DNA of 64,000 nucleotides from Curtobacterium sp. MCPF17_052 (GTDB lineage: Bacteria; Actinomycetota; Actinomycetes; Actinomycetales; Microbacteriaceae), in the NCBI RefSeq assembly GCF_003234085.1, contig NZ_QKSD01000001.1, forward strand, positions 1-64,000. The letters run 5' to 3'. Under the pieces are notes generated by a model. The model was not told where the DNA came from and ran no database searches. It saw only the letters and a list, made by a program, of their open reading frames with translations. Positions 16,545 through 24,424 of this stretch are shown here, one piece after another. Position 1 is the first letter of the stretch. Every line of letters starts with the position of its first letter. The position numbers and the translations under genes were made by a program.

Positions 16545-19151
16545 GTCGACCGCCTCGGACTCCATCGCCAGCACGCCGAACACGGCCTGGTGCACGCGCC
16601 ACAGCGGCTCCCCCTCGACGAAGCGCTCGAGCGACTCCAGCCCGAGGGCGTACTCGCGGAGCGCCATCGACCGCTTGTGCCCGAGGTCCCGGTCCTTCAG
16701 CCGCGCCAGGTTGCCGGGCTCGGTGTACTCCGGGCCGTAGATGATCCGCAGGTACTCCCGCCCGCGGACCTTCACGCCCGGCTGCACGAGTCCCTTCGGC
16801 CCCCGGGTCAGGTTCGACTCCGGCTTCACGACGGCGCCCTCGCCGCCGGCACCGGTGCGTTCCTGCCACCACTCGGTCCCGGCCGCGCAGCTGGCCTCGT
16901 CGCGGACGTCGACGAGCAGCGACCGGGTCGCGCGCACCACGTCGGGTGCGGCGGCAGCCAGCCGGTCGGCGACCGCCGTGTGCCAGCCGTGCGGCCGGTC
17001 GGCGAACGTCCGTCCCTGGGCCGCGAGGACCTGGAACGGCGCGAACCGCACGTCGTCGAGGCCCGTCGCCGGGTCGGCGTACCGCCGGTAGGACTCCGTG
17101 TAGGCGGTCGCGTCGGCCGCGCGCTGCTCGGTCCGGGCCAGCAGGTCGCTGACGTCGACGCCGCTGTCGCGGGCTGCGGCGAGCGCGGCCAGGGCGTCCG
17201 GGAACGCCCCGCCGGCAGCGGCGCCCACCTCGGCGTACCAGTCGCGGATCATGCCCTCGGCCTTGACCGCCCACGGCAGCACCTCGCCGTCGAGCAGCAG
17301 CCAGTCGGTGTCGAGCTCGTCCCAGAGCCCGGCCGCCTCGACGGCCGCGTCGAGCCGTCCGAGGAAGGTCCGGGTGTCGGCAGCGTCGAAGAACGCCCGG
17401 CCGGTGCGGGTCGTGACGACGCCGTTCCAGTCGGCCGCAGCACCGAACCGTGCGGGGTCGCGTGCGAGCAGCACGGTCCCGCGGGAGCCCATGTGCTTCT
17501 CCTCCATCCGGACCTGGTCGACGCCCTGGCCCCGGTAGTACGCGAACGCCTCGTCCGGGTGCTCCAGGTGATCGGGGCGTGCAGAGGTCGCCACCGGGCT
17601 CATGGTCGGCGGCAGGTACGGCAGCCAACGCGGGTCGACGGCGAAGCGGCTCATCACCTCGAGGGCACCGGCGGCGTTCTCGGCGCGGATGCCGATCCGG
17701 CCGTGGTGCCGGGTCTCGACGATCTGTTTGCCGGTGACGTCCTCGATCGGCAGCAGTCCGGGGACGCGACGCGGTGCGGCGGGGCCGGCCACGGGCCTCC
17801 CGGCCGGACTGGAGGCCCGGCCCGCGTCCGCACCGTCGGCACCTGTCGTCGACGTGCCCGGTCCGCGCAGCGGCTCGAGCGGCTTGGCGGCGACGTAGTG
17901 GACCCGCTCGGCGTCGACCTGGACGACCTCGCGCTCGGGGTAGCGCAGCGCGGAGAGCTTCCCGCCGAACACGCACCCGGTGTCGAGGCACATGGTGCCG
18001 TTGATCCACTCGGCGTCGACGGTCGGGGTGTGCCCGTACAGGACCATCGCCGATCCGCGGTAGTCCTCCGCCCACGGCAGGCGGACGGGCAGGCCGTACT
18101 CGTCGCTCTCCCCGGTGGTGTCACCGTAGAGCGCGAAGGACCGCACCCGGCCGGAGGCCCGGCCCTGGTACTGCTCCTTCAGCCCGGCGTGCGCGACGAC
18201 GAGCCGGCCGTCGTCGAGCACCAGGTGGCCGACGAGGGCGCGGCAGAACTCGCGGACCTCGTCGCGGAAGGCGTCCGGCTCGGCGGCGAGCTGGGCGAGG
18301 GTCTCGGCGAGCCCGTGCGCGGTCTGCACCTTGCGGCCGTCGAGCGCGCGGACGAGCTTGTCCTCGTGGTTGCCGGGCACGGCGAGGGCGTGGCCGTTCC
18401 GCACCATGCCCATCACGAGGCGGAGGACGCCCGGGGAGTCCGGTCCGCGGTCGACCAGGTCGCCGAGGAACAGCGCCTGACGGCCCTCCGGGTGAACGGC
18501 GTCGACGGGGCGACCGAGGTCGTCGCGGACCAGGCTCCAGCCGAGCCGACCGAGGAGCGTCTCGAGCTCGGAGCGGCAGCCGTGCACGTCCCCGATCACG
18601 TCGAACGGGCCGTGCTCGCCTGTCCGGTCGTTGAGCAGGGGCTCGCGGACGATCGTGGCGGCGGCGATCTCGTCCTCACCGTGCAGCACGTGGACGCGGC
18701 GGAAACCCTCCTTGCTCAGACTCTTGAGCCCGCGCCGGAGCTGCCCCTGCTGGCGGCGGATGACCTCGGGTCCGAAGTCCCGACCGGTGCGGGCGGCGTT
18801 CCGGGCGACACAGACCGACTCGGGGACGTCGAGGAGGATCGCGACCGGCAGGACGTCGTGCGCGCGGGCGAGCTCCACGAAGTCGCGGCGGGCCTCGGCC
18901 TGGACGTTCGTCGCGTCGACGACGGTGAGCAGTCCGGCGCGCAGACGCTGCGCGGCGACGTGCTTCAGGGCCTCGAAGGCGGCCGGGGTCGCGGCCTGGT
19001 CGTCCTCGTCGTTCGAGACGAGGCCGCGGAAGAAGTCGCTCGACAGGGTCTCGAACCGGCCGAAGTGCTGCGCGGCGAACGTGGACTTGCCGGAGCCGCT
19101 CGTGCCGACGAGGAGCACCAGGGACATGGTGGGGACGGTCAGGGCGGTCAT
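16533..19151 (-). CDS. pnkp: Bacterial polynucleotide kinase-phosphatase-ligase Pnkp
   Basis: An 872-residue three-domain RNA end-healing enzyme. The 5' kinase domain has GTSGSGKST (Lys22); the metallophosphoesterase (2',3' phosphatase) has DVHG (Asp188), GDLVDRGPDS and GNHED; a linker of about 40 Gly/Pro/Ala residues follows; the C-terminal adenylyltransferase has motif I EEKHMGSRG with Lys552 as the predicted AMP acceptor, then DTDWLLLDGEVLPW and EGAVVKP. It heals and adenylates broken RNA ends and works with Hen1. ATG 19151 overlaps the hen1 stop (ATGA), so the two are coupled. Length matches characterised bacterial Pnkp. Confidence 0.96.
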   Translation of the reverse strand: MTALTVPTMSLVLLVGTSGSGKSTFAAQHFGRFETLSSDFFRGLVSNDEDDQAATPAAFEALKHVAAQRLRAGLLTVVDATNVQAEARRDFVELARAHDVLPVAILLDVPESVCVARNAARTGRDFGPEVIRRQQGQLRRGLKSLSKEGFRRVHVLHGEDEIAAATIVREPLLNDRTGEHGPFDVIGDVHGCRSELETLLGRLGWSLVRDDLGRPVDAVHPEGRQALFLGDLVDRGPDSPGVLRLVMGMVRNGHALAVPGNHEDKLVRALDGRKVQTAHGLAETLAQLAAEPDAFRDEVREFCRALVGHLVLDDGRLVVAHAGLKEQYQGRASGRVRSFALYGDTTGESDEYGLPVRLPWAEDYRGSAMVLYGHTPTVDAEWINGTMCLDTGCVFGGKLSALRYPEREVVQVDAERVHYVAAKPLEPLRGPGTSTTGADGADAGRASSPAGRPVAGPAAPRRVPGLLPIEDVTGKQIVETRHHGRIGIRAENAAGALEVMSRFAVDPRWLPYLPPTMSPVATSARPDHLEHPDEAFAYYRGQGVDQVRMEEKHMGSRGTVLLARDPARFGAAADWNGVVTTRTGRAFFDAADTRTFLGRLDAAVEAAGLWDELDTDWLLLDGEVLPWAVKAEGMIRDWYAEVGAAAGGAFPDALAALAAARDSGVDVSDLLARTEQRAADATAYTESYRRYADPATGLDDVRFAPFQVLAAQGRTFADRPHGWHTAVADRLAAAAPDVVRATRSLLVDVRDEASCAAGTEWWQERTGAGGEGAVVKPESNLTRGPKGLVQPGVKVRGREYLRIIYGPEYTEPGNLARLKDRDLGHKRSMALREYALGLESLERFVEGEPLWRVHQAVFGVLAMESEAVDPRL

Positions 19152-20641
19152 GCGGCGGTGCCTCCGGTCGTCGTGCTGATGGTCGTCGGGCTGCCGTTCG
19201 TCGGGCTGCTGGTCGTGTGGCGGCGGAACAGGGCGAGCTGCGTGGGTGGGCCGACCTCGGGGTCGTCGTCACCGACGGGTCGGTGCTCGACCGTGTAGCC
19301 GTGCCGGTCGGCGACGGCCTGCGCCCAGGTGCGGAACTCGTCGCGCGTCCACTCGAACCGGTGGTCCGGGTGTCGGAACCGGCCGGCCGCCAGCGAGGCG
19401 AAGCGGACGTTGTGCTCGGCGTTCGGGGTGGTCACGACGACGGCGGCGGGTCGGGCGGCCCGGAACACCGACGCCTCGAGCGCCGGCAGCCGCTCGGGGT
19501 CGACGTGCTCGACGACCTCCATGAGCACCACCGCGTCGAGTCCGGCGATGCGGTCGTCGGAGTACGTGACCGACGACTGCAGCAGCCGCACCCGGGCACG
19601 CTGCTCGTCGCTGACGTCGTCGAGCCGCAGGCGCCGCTCGGCCCGTGCGAGTTCGCGGGGTGCCACGTCGGTGCCGATGATCGTCGTGAACGACCGGTCG
19701 GCGAACAGGTGTCGGAGCAGGGCACCCTCGCCGCAGCCGACGTCGGCGACGGTGTGGGCCTGCACGTCGGCGAGCGCCGTCAGGACGGCCTCGGCGCGGC
19801 GCCGGTACAGGGGCGTCTCGCGAGCCGACGTCCCGTCGTCCTCCGCGGACGCCTCGTCGACGGGCGCGTCCACCGCCCCGCCGTCGCCGGCCGTGCCGTC
19901 GAGCCCCAGCAGCCGGGACGTCGCATCGTCCACGAGCGACCGCTGGTGCGCGAGCGACCGGGTGGTGATGACCTCCCGGAGCGGGTGCTCGGCGAGCCAC
20001 CCCTCGCCCCGGCGGAGCAGCATGCCGACCTCGTCGTCCCCGACCCAGTAGTGCTTCGCGTCGTCGAGCACCGGCAGCAGCACGGTGAGCTGCCGCAGCG
20101 CGTCCGAGAGCCGGACCCGCCCGCGGAGCCGCAGGCCGACCGTGGCAGCGTCGCCCCACTCCGGTCGCGTGTCGTCGAGCGGTCGCCGGGTCTCGTCGAC
20201 GTCCCAGCCGAGGGGCGCGAACAGCCGCGAGGCCAGGCCGACGCCGTGCTCGTCGACCTCGCTCGGCACGCTGGTCAGGGCGAGCTCCAGGTCCATCGGT
20301 GCGGCCGCGCGCTCCGGCCGGGAGGTGCTCCGACCACCCATGGCGCTGCGGAAGACCTGCCCGATCGCGAGGGCGAGCATCGAGGTGGAGGCGTACGGCC
20401 GGTCGTTGACGTACCGGGACAGGGCCTGCGCGTCCGCGCCGTACCGCTTGCTGCGCGCGAGGGCGATCGCGTCGACCTCGAGCAGCAGGGCGGCGGAGCA
20501 CACGTCCGGGGTGTCCACGGGGTAGAAGACGTGCGCCGTGCCGACGCTGAGGTCGAATGACTGTGCCCGACCGGGGTGCTTGTGCAGCAGGTGGGAGAGG
20601 TCCGGGGCCGCGTCGCCGCGGGTGGTGATGGTCACGAGCAT
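19148..20641 (-). CDS. hen1: 3'-terminal RNA ribose 2'-O-methyltransferase Hen1
   Basis: A 497-residue protein. The N-terminal half is the bacterial Hen1 domain needed to activate the Pnkp ligase (SVGTAHVFYPVDTPDVCSAALLLEVD; SRYVNDRPYASTSMLALAIG). The C-terminal methyltransferase has VADVGCGEGALL and the metal-site cluster EVVEH (Glu375, Glu378, His379) plus HPDHRFEWTRDEF. It methylates the 2'-OH at the cleavage site so the mended RNA resists recutting. First gene of a two-gene operon with pnkp. Confidence 0.96.
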   Translation of the reverse strand: MLVTITTRGDAAPDLSHLLHKHPGRAQSFDLSVGTAHVFYPVDTPDVCSAALLLEVDAIALARSKRYGADAQALSRYVNDRPYASTSMLALAIGQVFRSAMGGRSTSRPERAAAPMDLELALTSVPSEVDEHGVGLASRLFAPLGWDVDETRRPLDDTRPEWGDAATVGLRLRGRVRLSDALRQLTVLLPVLDDAKHYWVGDDEVGMLLRRGEGWLAEHPLREVITTRSLAHQRSLVDDATSRLLGLDGTAGDGGAVDAPVDEASAEDDGTSARETPLYRRRAEAVLTALADVQAHTVADVGCGEGALLRHLFADRSFTTIIGTDVAPRELARAERRLRLDDVSDEQRARVRLLQSSVTYSDDRIAGLDAVVLMEVVEHVDPERLPALEASVFRAARPAAVVVTTPNAEHNVRFASLAAGRFRHPDHRFEWTRDEFRTWAQAVADRHGYTVEHRPVGDDDPEVGPPTQLALFRRHTTSSPTNGSPTTISTTTGGTAA

Positions 20642-20830
20642 GCGCGTGGCCTCCGATCGTCGTCGTCCGGCACCGCTGCCGGCCGGCTGGTCCGAGGCCG
20701 GAGAGCGAGCCTAGTACCAGCGAACGGCGCACAGGGAACGTCAGCAGACTGGGACGTCGACCGTCCCGCCGACCCCGGCACCGGTCCCGCCACAGGAGGC
20801 CCACGCCGGGTCCCGGACAGGAGGCCCGTG

Positions 20831-21442
20831 ATGGTCGTCTACGACAGCCGCCCGACCCGACGTGCCCGGCAGGTCGTCGCCGACGTGCTCGTCCTGGTCG
20901 GCATGGTCCTGGCGGTGGTCGTCGGCCGCGACGTCGCCGGTTCGATCGCGCGGCTCGCCACGATCGGAACGCGCGTGCAGTCCGAGGGGTCGGCGTTCCA
21001 GCAGCAGCTGTCCGCCACCGCCCGGACACTGTCGCGGATCCCGTTGGCCGGCGACGCCGTCAGCACGCCGCTCCGGAAGGCGAGCGAGCACGCGGGCGCC
21101 GTCGCTGCCGCGGGCGCCCAGCAGCACGACACCGCACTGCACCTCGCGCACCTGGTCGGCGGTGGCCTGACCGTCGTCGTCATCGCGCTCCTGCTGCTGG
21201 TGTGGACGCGGACCCGTGGGCGTTTCGTCCGGGTGGCGACCGCGACCAGTCGGGTCGACCGGTCGCCGGACGGGGCGGAGTTGCTCGCGCTCCGGGCACT
21301 CGTCGGCCGGGACGCGGTCGTCACCCTCGGCCCCGGTGTGGTGGACCGGTGGCGTGGGCGGGACCCGCAGACGGTGGCGGCGTTGGCGGACCTGGAGCGT
21401 CGGAGCTGTGGCCTGCGGACCCGAGCGGCGGCTCGTCGCTGA
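20831..21442 (+). CDS. Small two-helix membrane protein of unknown function
   Basis: 203 residues from ATG 20831, with AGGAGG upstream. Transmembrane helices at about 15-36 (VVADVLVLVGMVLAVVVGRDVA) and 113-131 (LVGGGLTVVVIALLLLVW) enclose an extracytoplasmic domain of about 75 residues. The cytoplasmic tail (VDRSPDGAELLALRALVGRD) resembles tails found in actinobacterial uncharacterised membrane proteins. No catalytic motif is seen. Divergent from hen1 with a 189-base gap. Confidence 0.75.
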   Translation: MVVYDSRPTRRARQVVADVLVLVGMVLAVVVGRDVAGSIARLATIGTRVQSEGSAFQQQLSATARTLSRIPLAGDAVSTPLRKASEHAGAVAAAGAQQHDTALHLAHLVGGGLTVVVIALLLLVWTRTRGRFVRVATATSRVDRSPDGAELLALRALVGRDAVVTLGPGVVDRWRGRDPQTVAALADLERRSCGLRTRAAARR

Positions 21443-21511
21443 GCGGTCCGCTCGCCCTTGTCGGTGCGCTGCTGCGGCGCTACCGTCGAGACACCGACGA
21501 AGGAGTCCGCC

Positions 21512-22099
21512 GTGCCCGCTCGGTTCGTGTACTGGATGAACGTCTCGCTCGACCTGCTCATCGAACGCGACCGTGACGACCACAGCGGCCTGGACGGCCC
21601 GGACTGGCTGCACATCGACGAGCCGCTGCACCGGGAGTTCAACGACCGGGCACGGTCGATGTCGATGTTCGTCGAGGGCCGGGTCGTCCGCGACATGATG
21701 GACCCGTTCTGGCCCGACGCCCGGCACGACGATTCACTGCCGCAGTGGTTGCGCGAGTTCGGCGAGATCTGGACCGACATCCCGAAGGTCCTGGTGTCCC
21801 GGACCCGGACGAGCGCCGAGCACCACACGCGCGTCATCGGCGGGGACGACGCGATCGAACAGCTCGCGGCGCTCCGTCGGGAGTCCCAGGGGGACATCGC
21901 GGTCGGCGGTGCCACCCTCGCCACGCAGCTGCTCACCGCCGGGCTCCTCGACGAGCTGCTGCTCTACACGCACCCCGCGGTCCTCGGCACCGGTCGGCCG
22001 CTCTTCGACGAGCCGGTCGCGGAACCCCTGCTGCTCGACCTGCTCGAACAGCGTTCCTTCCACAACGGCGTGACCCTCACCCGGTACGCGATCCGCTGA
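21512..22099 (+). CDS. Dihydrofolate reductase / RibD C-terminal-fold protein
   Basis: 195 residues from GTG 21512, preceded by GAAGGAG. The pattern MNVSLDLLIE at the N-terminus, then FVEGRVVRDMM, VLVSRTRT, GDIAVGGATLATQLLTAGLLDEL and THPAVLGTGRPLF is the RibD C-terminal/DHFR-like NADPH-binding fold. Such stand-alone proteins are widespread in actinobacteria; substrate unknown. Ends in a hairpin at 22205-22249. Confidence 0.87.
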   Translation: MPARFVYWMNVSLDLLIERDRDDHSGLDGPDWLHIDEPLHREFNDRARSMSMFVEGRVVRDMMDPFWPDARHDDSLPQWLREFGEIWTDIPKVLVSRTRTSAEHHTRVIGGDDAIEQLAALRRESQGDIAVGGATLATQLLTAGLLDELLLYTHPAVLGTGRPLFDEPVAEPLLLDLLEQRSFHNGVTLTRYAIR

Positions 22100-22204
22100 G
22101 TGACGCGTCGGCACACCCGTCTGCCGCGTCGTGATCCCCCGACATCGACAACTCGACGTTCGAGATGCGCGGATCGCGGGACCTCGGAGCGATCGGCGTG
22201 AGGT

Positions 22205-22249
22205 CGAGGGCGCCTGACTCGGGTTCGGGTCACGTGGCAGGCGCCCTCG
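22205..22249 (+). terminator. Probable terminator after the DHFR-fold gene
   Basis: A 12-bp perfect stem (22205-22216 CGAGGGCGCCTG with 22238-22249) and a 21-base loop, about 105 bases past the stop codon. It also separates this gene from the leader of the GH16 gene. Confidence 0.6.
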
Positions 22250-22286
22250 CGCTACGACGCCGTCGGGTTCGACGTACGATCACGAC

Positions 22287-22505
22287 GAGGCCGGCCCGGT
22301 AATGGGGGACGGGCATGCCGCGGCTAGGGACCGCGGTGTAGCCCGAGGGACGCTACGCGCTCCGTTCTCGATACCCAAGCGTTCCGAGATCATCGTCCGA
22401 TCTCCGCGGGAACCGGACCGCACTTGTCCGTCGATGTGCCGACTTGGCAGCCGGCCGCCACGAGCAGGAGGCTTGCGCTCGTTCGACTCACGAGAGAAGG
22501 CAACG
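22287..22505 (+). promoter_or_regulatory. Putative structured 5' leader of the GH16 gene
   Basis: The 406 bases between 22100 and 22505 hold no gene. After a possible -10 TACGAT (22275-22280; no good -35) come two adjacent hairpins: CCGCGG/CCGCGG (22318-22323, 22331-22336) and GTAGC/GCTAC (22338-22342, 22352-22356). Both loops contain AGGGA. The rest has no obvious structure before the ribosome site GAGAGAAGG. It does not match riboswitch consensus sequences I know. Confidence 0.35.
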
Positions 22506-23843
22506 ATGCCTCACATGACCATCACCCTGCGACGGGCGGCGCTCGCGTCGTTCGCGGTGTTCGCCGCCGCGGTCCTGCCGATCGCCTCCGTCACGGCGCC
22601 ACAGGCCGCCCACGCCGCGATCCCGTCAGCACCTGCGGGCTTCACGCAGACCTGGAGCGACGACTTCACCGGTGCCGCCGGCACCGGACTCGACCAGGGG
22701 CAGTGGAAGTACGACACCGGACCGGGCAGCAGCTTCGGGACCGGTGAGATCGAGACCATGACGAGCAGCACGGCGAACGTCCGCCACGACGGTCAGGGCC
22801 ACCTGGTGCTGCAGGCGCTGCACAGCGGCACGAACCCGTCGACCGGCTGGACCTCCGGCCGGGTGGAGACGCAGGCGGCCACCTTCGGGGCTGCTCCCGG
22901 CGGTGTGGTCCGGATCGAGTCCGTGCTGCAGCAGCCGAACGTCACCCCGGCGAACGGCATGGGCTACTGGCCCGCGTTCTGGATGCTCGGCGCGCCCCTC
23001 CGGTCCGGGGTCACATGGCCCGGTTCCGGCGAGGTCGACATCATGGAGGACGTCAACGGCCGCAGTTCCGTCTTCAGCACCATCCACTGCGGCGTCAACC
23101 CCGGCGGCCCCTGCAACGAGTCGACGGGCATCGGTTCGGGCGAACACGCCTGTGCCGGCTGCCAGACCGGGTTCCACGACTACGCGGTCGAGATCGACCG
23201 GTCGACGTCGCCGGAGCAGGTCCGCTTCTCCCTCGACGGCACGGTCTTCGCCACGGTGAAGGCGAACCAGGTCGATGCGACCACGTGGTCGAACGCCATC
23301 GACCACCCGTTCTTCATCATCTACGACCTGGCGATCGGTGGCGGCTTCCCGAACGCGTTCGGCGGTGGTCCGAACGCGTCGACCGTGTCCGGCGGTCAGC
23401 TGGTGATCGACTCCGTGGCGGTGTACAACAAGGGTCAGGTCGCCGGTGGTGGGACGGTCACCGGGCGGACCATCGCCGCGCCCGGGGGCACGTGCGTCGA
23501 CGTCGCGGGTGACGACACCGGTGGGGACGGGTCCGCGGTGCAGCTCTGGGACTGCGCGGCGGCGGCGAAGGACCAGCACTGGACCGCCAGCGGGCAGACC
23601 CTGCAGACCCTGGGCAAGTGCCTCGACATCGCCGGAGGGGTGAGCGCCGCGGGCACGAAGCTCCAACTCGCGACCTGCAACGGCGGCGGCTACCAGAACT
23701 GGGTGGCGCAGTCGGACGGGTCGCTCCGGAACCCGACCAGCGGCCGGTGCGTCGACGCACCGGGCGGCGCCACGACGAACGGCACCCGGTTGCAGATCTG
23801 GGACTGCAACGGCACCCCGGCGCAGCGCTTCGTCCTCAGCTGA
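22506..23843 (+). CDS. Secreted GH16 endo-beta-1,3-glucanase with ricin-type CBM13 lectin domain
   Basis: 445 residues from ATG 22506, with GAGAGAAGG upstream. A Sec signal peptide ends at about residue 37 (APQAAHA|A). The GH16 domain (about 45-300) has MGYWPAFWMLG and the catalytic E-x-D-x-x-E motif GEVDIMED (Glu176, Asp178, Glu181), which with PAFWM suggests a laminarinase-type enzyme. A Gly/Thr linker is followed by a beta-trefoil with repeated CVDVAG/CLDIAGG/CVDAPGG and QLWDC/QIWDC (QxW) motifs, about 310-445. It would degrade fungal or plant beta-glucans outside the cell. Gene stands alone, convergent with tsaE. Confidence 0.93.
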   Translation: MPHMTITLRRAALASFAVFAAAVLPIASVTAPQAAHAAIPSAPAGFTQTWSDDFTGAAGTGLDQGQWKYDTGPGSSFGTGEIETMTSSTANVRHDGQGHLVLQALHSGTNPSTGWTSGRVETQAATFGAAPGGVVRIESVLQQPNVTPANGMGYWPAFWMLGAPLRSGVTWPGSGEVDIMEDVNGRSSVFSTIHCGVNPGGPCNESTGIGSGEHACAGCQTGFHDYAVEIDRSTSPEQVRFSLDGTVFATVKANQVDATTWSNAIDHPFFIIYDLAIGGGFPNAFGGGPNASTVSGGQLVIDSVAVYNKGQVAGGGTVTGRTIAAPGGTCVDVAGDDTGGDGSAVQLWDCAAAAKDQHWTASGQTLQTLGKCLDIAGGVSAAGTKLQLATCNGGGYQNWVAQSDGSLRNPTSGRCVDAPGGATTNGTRLQIWDCNGTPAQRFVLS

Positions 23844-23872
23844 GCCGGGCCGGCCGGTCGGGGTCCGCGGGT

Positions 23873-23920
23873 CGGGGTCCCCGCTGGCCGGTGTCCCCGC
23901 TGGTCGGTGTCCCCGTTGGT
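23873..23920. repeat. Three 16-base tandem units between GH16 and tsaE
   Basis: Units like CGGTGTCCCCGCTGGT at 23873-23888, 23889-23904 and 23905-23920, with one or two differences each. They fill the short convergent gap between the two stop codons. Confidence 0.6.
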
Positions 23921-23926
23921 CGGGCG

Positions 23927-24424
23927 TCAGAGCCTGGTGCCCGACCACCGGGGACCGGTGCCGGTCACCACCACGCGACGGGGTTCGTCGGGGACGTCGT
24001 CCGGATCGAGGTCGTCGCCGAGGCCGTCGCCACCGCCCGTCGGCCGGGTGATCTCGACGTCCAGGACACTGTCGCTGACCCCGTCGACCATGCCGCGGCC
24101 CCACTCCACGACGACGATCGAGCCGTCCCAGTCGAGGTCCAGGTCGTCGAGCTCGACCGGGTCCGACAGCCGGTACGCGTCCACGTGCACCAGGTCCGGG
24201 CCAGCCGTGGTCGGGTGCGTCCGCGCGAGCACGAACGTCGGACTCGACACCTGCCCGCGCGCACCGAGCGCCGTGCCGAGTCCCCGCGTCATCGTGGTCT
24301 TGCCGGCGCCCAGCGGCCCGGTGAGGACGACCAGGTCGCCGGCCCGGAGCACCCCCGCGATCCGGGCACCGAGAGCCCCCATCTCGTCCGTCGTCGCGAC
24401 CGTGGTGTCGAGGAGGACGCTCAC
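23927..24424 (-). CDS. tsaE: tRNA threonylcarbamoyladenosine biosynthesis ATPase TsaE
   Basis: A 165-residue P-loop protein (LTGPLGAGKTTMTRGLG, then VSSPTFVLARTH and VHVDAYRL, later VVVEWGRGM) that drives turnover of the TsaB-TsaD complex during t6A synthesis. GTG 24424 overlaps the stop of the preceding alanine racemase (GTGA). A C-terminal Gly/Asp-rich insert (TGGGDGLGDDLDPDD) is a little longer than usual. Last gene of the glmS-acpS-alr-alr-tsaE set, far from tsaB-rimI-tsaD here. Confidence 0.96.
   Translation of the reverse strand: MSVLLDTTVATTDEMGALGARIAGVLRAGDLVVLTGPLGAGKTTMTRGLGTALGARGQVSSPTFVLARTHPTTAGPDLVHVDAYRLSDPVELDDLDLDWDGSIVVVEWGRGMVDGVSDSVLDVEITRPTGGGDGLGDDLDPDDVPDEPRRVVVTGTGPRWSGTRL

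Noticed and set aside
15109..19298. Very long open frames opposite or out of frame with pnkp and the anti-sigma gene (about 1000-1200 codons)
   Set aside because: Composition is Arg/Pro/Gly/Ala-rich with no family motifs; they are shadows caused by high G+C. The real genes carry catalytic motifs.
22287..22360. mini-ykkC or c-di-AMP (ydaO) riboswitch upstream of GH16
   Set aside because: Two small hairpins superficially resemble mini-ykkC, but ACGR loops are missing; ydaO core sequences are also absent.
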